64,000 nt of DNA. Origin: Microvirga sp052114605 (GTDB taxonomy: Bacteria > Pseudomonadota > Alphaproteobacteria > Rhizobiales > Beijerinckiaceae). The stretch spans positions 1-64,000 of the forward strand of contig NZ_JBFRFB010000014.1 of assembly GCF_052114605.1 (NCBI RefSeq), written 5' to 3'. This document shows, one piece after another, positions 61,470-64,000 of this stretch. The first letter of the stretch is position 1. Every line of letters starts with the position of its first letter. The position numbers were made by a program, and so were the translations under genes. The notes under the pieces are model-generated. The model was given only the letters and a program-made list of their open reading frames with translations. It ran no database searches and was not told where the DNA came from.

Positions 61470-62633
61470 TCAGTGATAAGGATCCGCCGCGTCGCGCAAT
61501 CCGTCGCCCATGAAATTGAAGGCGAGGACGACGATGATCACCGGCACCATGGGGAAGAGCAGCCACGGATGCAGCTGCACGGCGGCGAGGTTCTGCGCTT
61601 CGTTGAGCAGCACGCCCCAACTCGTGACTGGCGGGCGAAGGCCCAGGCCTAGGAAGGAGAGGGCGGTCTCGCCGAGGATCATGGACGGGATCGAGAGCGT
61701 TGCGGAGGCGATGAGATGGCTCATGAAGTTGGGGATCAGGTGGCGTGCGATGATGCGCTGCTTCGATGCGCCCATCAGCTCCGCCGCCTTCACGTAATCC
61801 TCTTCGCGCAGCGACAGCAGCTTTGATCTGACAGCGCGGGCAAGGCCCGGCCAATCGAGCAGGCCGAGAATGATCGTGATGCCGAAGAAGACGAGGATCG
61901 GGCTCCAGTTGGCCGGCAAAGCCGCCGAGAGCGCAAGCCATAGCGGCAGCTCCGGCAATGAGCGCAGAATCTCGATGACGCGCTGGATCACGTGATCCAC
62001 CCAGCCGCCGAGATAACCTGCAAGGCCGCCGAAGAAGAGGCCCAGCGTGAACGATACCGCGATGCCGATGATGCCGATGGTCAGCGAGATCCGCGCGCCG
62101 TAGATGATGCGCGAGAAGAGATCGCGGCCCAGGCGGTCCGTGCCGAGAATGAACATCGTGCCGTTCTCAGGCGGGCAGAAGAGGTGGATGTCGGAGTTGA
62201 TGAGGCCCCAGAACTCGTAAGCATCCGCACGGCAAAAGAAGCGGATCGGTTGCGGTTGGGACCTATCGACCGTGTAGACGCGCCGGAACGTGTCCATGTC
62301 GAAGGTGAACTTGTAGGGATAGACGTAGGGACCGATGAGCCGCCCTTCGTGCATGAGGTGGATGCTCTGCGGCGGGGCATAGAGGAAATCGCCGTGGCGC
62401 TTGGTCTGGTTGTAGGGCGCGATGATTTCGACGAAGGGCACCATCAGATAGAAGAACAACAGGATGATGGCCGCCGCCAGCGCCACCTTGTGACGGCGGA
62501 ACTTCCACCACATGAGCTGCCAGGATGAGGCGCGGTAGAAGGCTTCGTTCTCCGAGCCCAGCGGCTCCGTCGCGCCGGGATCGAAGGGGGCCGGATCCAC
62601 ATAATGTTTTTTAAGCGGGGGAAGCGTGTTCAT
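61470..62633 (-). CDS. ABC transporter permease, OppC/DppC type
   Basis: A 387-residue inner-membrane permease with six helices. An unusually long extracytoplasmic segment (about residues 55-160) follows the first helix, then NGTMFILGTDRLGRDLFSRI, the conserved OppC entry motif, and the EAA loop EEDYVKAAELMGASKQRIIA near residue 275. The ATG at 62633 follows GGGAGGC and overlaps the oppB-like stop (ATGA). It imports oligopeptides or similar solutes together with the permease and binding protein upstream. Confidence 0.9.
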   Translation of the reverse strand: MNTLPPLKKHYVDPAPFDPGATEPLGSENEAFYRASSWQLMWWKFRRHKVALAAAIILLFFYLMVPFVEIIAPYNQTKRHGDFLYAPPQSIHLMHEGRLIGPYVYPYKFTFDMDTFRRVYTVDRSQPQPIRFFCRADAYEFWGLINSDIHLFCPPENGTMFILGTDRLGRDLFSRIIYGARISLTIGIIGIAVSFTLGLFFGGLAGYLGGWVDHVIQRVIEILRSLPELPLWLALSAALPANWSPILVFFGITIILGLLDWPGLARAVRSKLLSLREEDYVKAAELMGASKQRIIARHLIPNFMSHLIASATLSIPSMILGETALSFLGLGLRPPVTSWGVLLNEAQNLAAVQLHPWLLFPMVPVIIVVLAFNFMGDGLRDAADPYH

Positions 62634-63649
62634 CGTGTGCCTCCCAGGCGGATGCGAGGATCGAGCCATGCCAGCAGAATGTCGGAAATCAGCATGCCGA
62701 CAACGGTGAGCATTGCCACGAACATGAGGATGAAGCCGGCGAGGAACTGGTCCTGGCTTTTAAGCGCACCCAGCAGGATCGGGCCGACGGTTGGCAGGCT
62801 CAGTACGAGGGATACGAGCACCGAACCCGAGACCAGATGCGGCAGGAGATTGCCTATATCCGCGACGAACGGGTTGAGCGACATGCGGAACGGGTATTTC
62901 AGCAGCGCCTTCGTGGGCTCCAGTCCCTTGGCCTTTGCCGTCACGTAATATTGCTTGCCCAGTTCATCGAGCAGGTTCGCGCGCATGCGCCGGATCATCG
63001 AGGCCGTGCCCGCGAGACCGATCACGATGGTCGGTACGATAAGATGCGAGAGCAGGGACTGGATCTTGCCCCAGGTCCATGGCTCGCCCGCATATTCCGC
63101 ATCGTAGAGACCGCCGATGGACACGCCGAACCAGCGGTTCATGTAATAAAGCAGGATCAGGCCAAGCAGGAAGCTCGGGGTCGCAAGGCCGATATAGCCG
63201 ACGAAGGTCGCGGCGTAATCGCCGGCGGAATATTGCCGCGTGGCCGAATAGATCGCGATGGGGATCGAGACCACATGGATGAAGATCACGACTGCGAGGT
63301 TCACGAGCAGCGTCAGCCATAACGCATCGCCCACCACATCGACGACGGGCTTGTCGAACTCGAAGGACCAGCCCCAATCGCCCTGCAGGAGGCCGGAGAA
63401 GCCGTTGGGGCCGGGCATCACGCCGAGCCAGATCAGGTATTGCTCCCAGGCCGGGCGATCGAGCCCGTATTGCTTGATGAGAAATTCCGCCTTGGCGATG
63501 GCGGCGCTGTCGCCCTGCGCCCGCAGCTCGGTGATCAGGTTCGACAGGAAGTCGCCCGGCGGCAGTTTGATGATGAAGAACACGAGGGCCGAGATGATCA
63601 GCAGGGTCACCGCCATGGTGACGAGGCGACGCAACAAAAAGCGGATCAT
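62630..63649 (-). CDS. ABC transporter permease, OppB/DppB type
   Basis: A 339-residue permease. It opens IRFLLRRLVTMAVTLLIISA and KLPPGDFLSNLITELRAQGD, the standard OppB N-terminus, and has the EAA loop with YYVTAKAKGLEPTKALLKYP near residue 235. LPHLVSGSVLVSLVLSLPTV is conserved. Translationally coupled on both sides through ATGA overlaps with the binding-protein gene and the OppC-type gene. Confidence 0.9.
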   Translation of the reverse strand: MIRFLLRRLVTMAVTLLIISALVFFIIKLPPGDFLSNLITELRAQGDSAAIAKAEFLIKQYGLDRPAWEQYLIWLGVMPGPNGFSGLLQGDWGWSFEFDKPVVDVVGDALWLTLLVNLAVVIFIHVVSIPIAIYSATRQYSAGDYAATFVGYIGLATPSFLLGLILLYYMNRWFGVSIGGLYDAEYAGEPWTWGKIQSLLSHLIVPTIVIGLAGTASMIRRMRANLLDELGKQYYVTAKAKGLEPTKALLKYPFRMSLNPFVADIGNLLPHLVSGSVLVSLVLSLPTVGPILLGALKSQDQFLAGFILMFVAMLTVVGMLISDILLAWLDPRIRLGGTR

Positions 63650-64000
63650 CTGCGGGCCTCTTTGCCGACGGCTTTGTTCCAGAAGATTTCATCTACCCGG
63701 TAGATCCCGAGCATCGCGGTCGGCTCCCAGGAATAGAGCGCCTTCTCCGGCAGGCCCTGGAGGCCGTTGCGCGTGACGATAGGCTGAAGCGCGCCTGCTA
63801 CCGTGCCGATGATCCATTGGTTCTCGGCATGATTGCGAAGCATGTCGCGCCACACTTGCTCCTGCACCTTCTCGTCGCTCGTGGACATCCAGGTGGAGTA
63901 GAGTTCCGCGAGGCGTTTGGCTTCCGGCATGTCGATGGGATCGCCGTTCATGCCCTTGGTCTCGACATACTGGCCCCATTTCGGCCAAGCGTAATTGTCC
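63646..64000 (-). CDS. ABC transporter substrate-binding protein, C-terminal part only
   Basis: The frame is open through the right edge and reads as the last 117 residues of a family 5 peptide/nickel-type binding protein (DNYAWPKWGQYVETKG, QWIIGTVAGALQPIVTRNGL). The N-terminus with its signal peptide lies outside the window. It is the first gene of the importer operon visible here and overlaps the OppB-type gene by 4 bp. Confidence 0.8.
   Translation of the reverse strand, partial: DNYAWPKWGQYVETKGMNGDPIDMPEAKRLAELYSTWMSTSDEKVQEQVWRDMLRNHAENQWIIGTVAGALQPIVTRNGLQGLPEKALYSWEPTAMLGIYRVDEIFWNKAVGKEARR

Overview
The window looks like chromosomal DNA of a high-GC alphaproteobacterium of the order Hyphomicrobiales, plausibly Methylobacteriaceae or Microvirga-like (inference). 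The strongest pointer is a complete general stress response core (PhyR, NepR, EcfG) with matching promoters. Interspersed palindromic repeats of the alphaproteobacterial kind, GTG/TTG starts and many ATGA gene overlaps agree with this. No tRNA, rRNA, CRISPR array, prophage or intact insertion sequence was seen.

Region 1 (1-37.5 kb) is a surface polysaccharide locus. It begins with a 5'-truncated UDP-glucose dehydrogenase gene. A GT2 glycosyltransferase, an LPG-synthase-TM/UPF0104-type membrane protein and a GT-C-like membrane protein follow. Next come gmd and rmd (GDP-D-rhamnose) and two large glycosyltransferase genes, one an FkbM methyltransferase fused to two GT-B domains. After an AT-rich spacer there is a CDP-deoxyhexose block: rfbG, a reductase, a GtrB-like GT2, rfbF, a methyltransferase and gtrA. 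Three more multi-spanning membrane proteins follow, then a glycosyltransferase with a beta-sandwich module. A tight block encodes a PglD/NeuD-like acyltransferase, three GT-B proteins (one lacking its donor domain) and a GDP-perosamine synthase-like aminotransferase. The Wzm/Wzt exporter, another GT-B enzyme and manC close the locus. Together these can make GDP-mannose, GDP-rhamnose, probably GDP-perosamine and a CDP-6-deoxyhexose, assemble a glycan in the cytoplasm, export it by ABC transporter, and perhaps decorate it in the periplasm through polyprenyl-phosphate sugars.

Region 2 (37.6-45.8 kb) holds an aldose-epimerase-like gene, two RTX-type secreted proteins (one a 961-residue tandem-repeat protein), a thioredoxin-reductase-like flavoprotein, an esterase and a uracil/xanthine permease.

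Region 3 (45.8-52.6 kb) is a stress island. The nepR-ecfG and phyR units are divergent, and nine sites fit the EcfG promoter (GGAAC, 16-17 bp, CGTT or a one-base variant). The sites lie 25-80 bp before nearly every gene: an SDR oxidoreductase, two tiny membrane proteins, two secreted proteins, a KGG-repeat protein and two unknown genes. Most units end in strong hairpins.

Region 4 (53-64 kb) carries a HIT protein, a glycerol block (HAD phosphatase, MFS carrier, glpD, glpK), a repeat-bearing 1-kb gap, rhlE, a VOC protein and an oligopeptide-type ABC importer that runs off the right edge.
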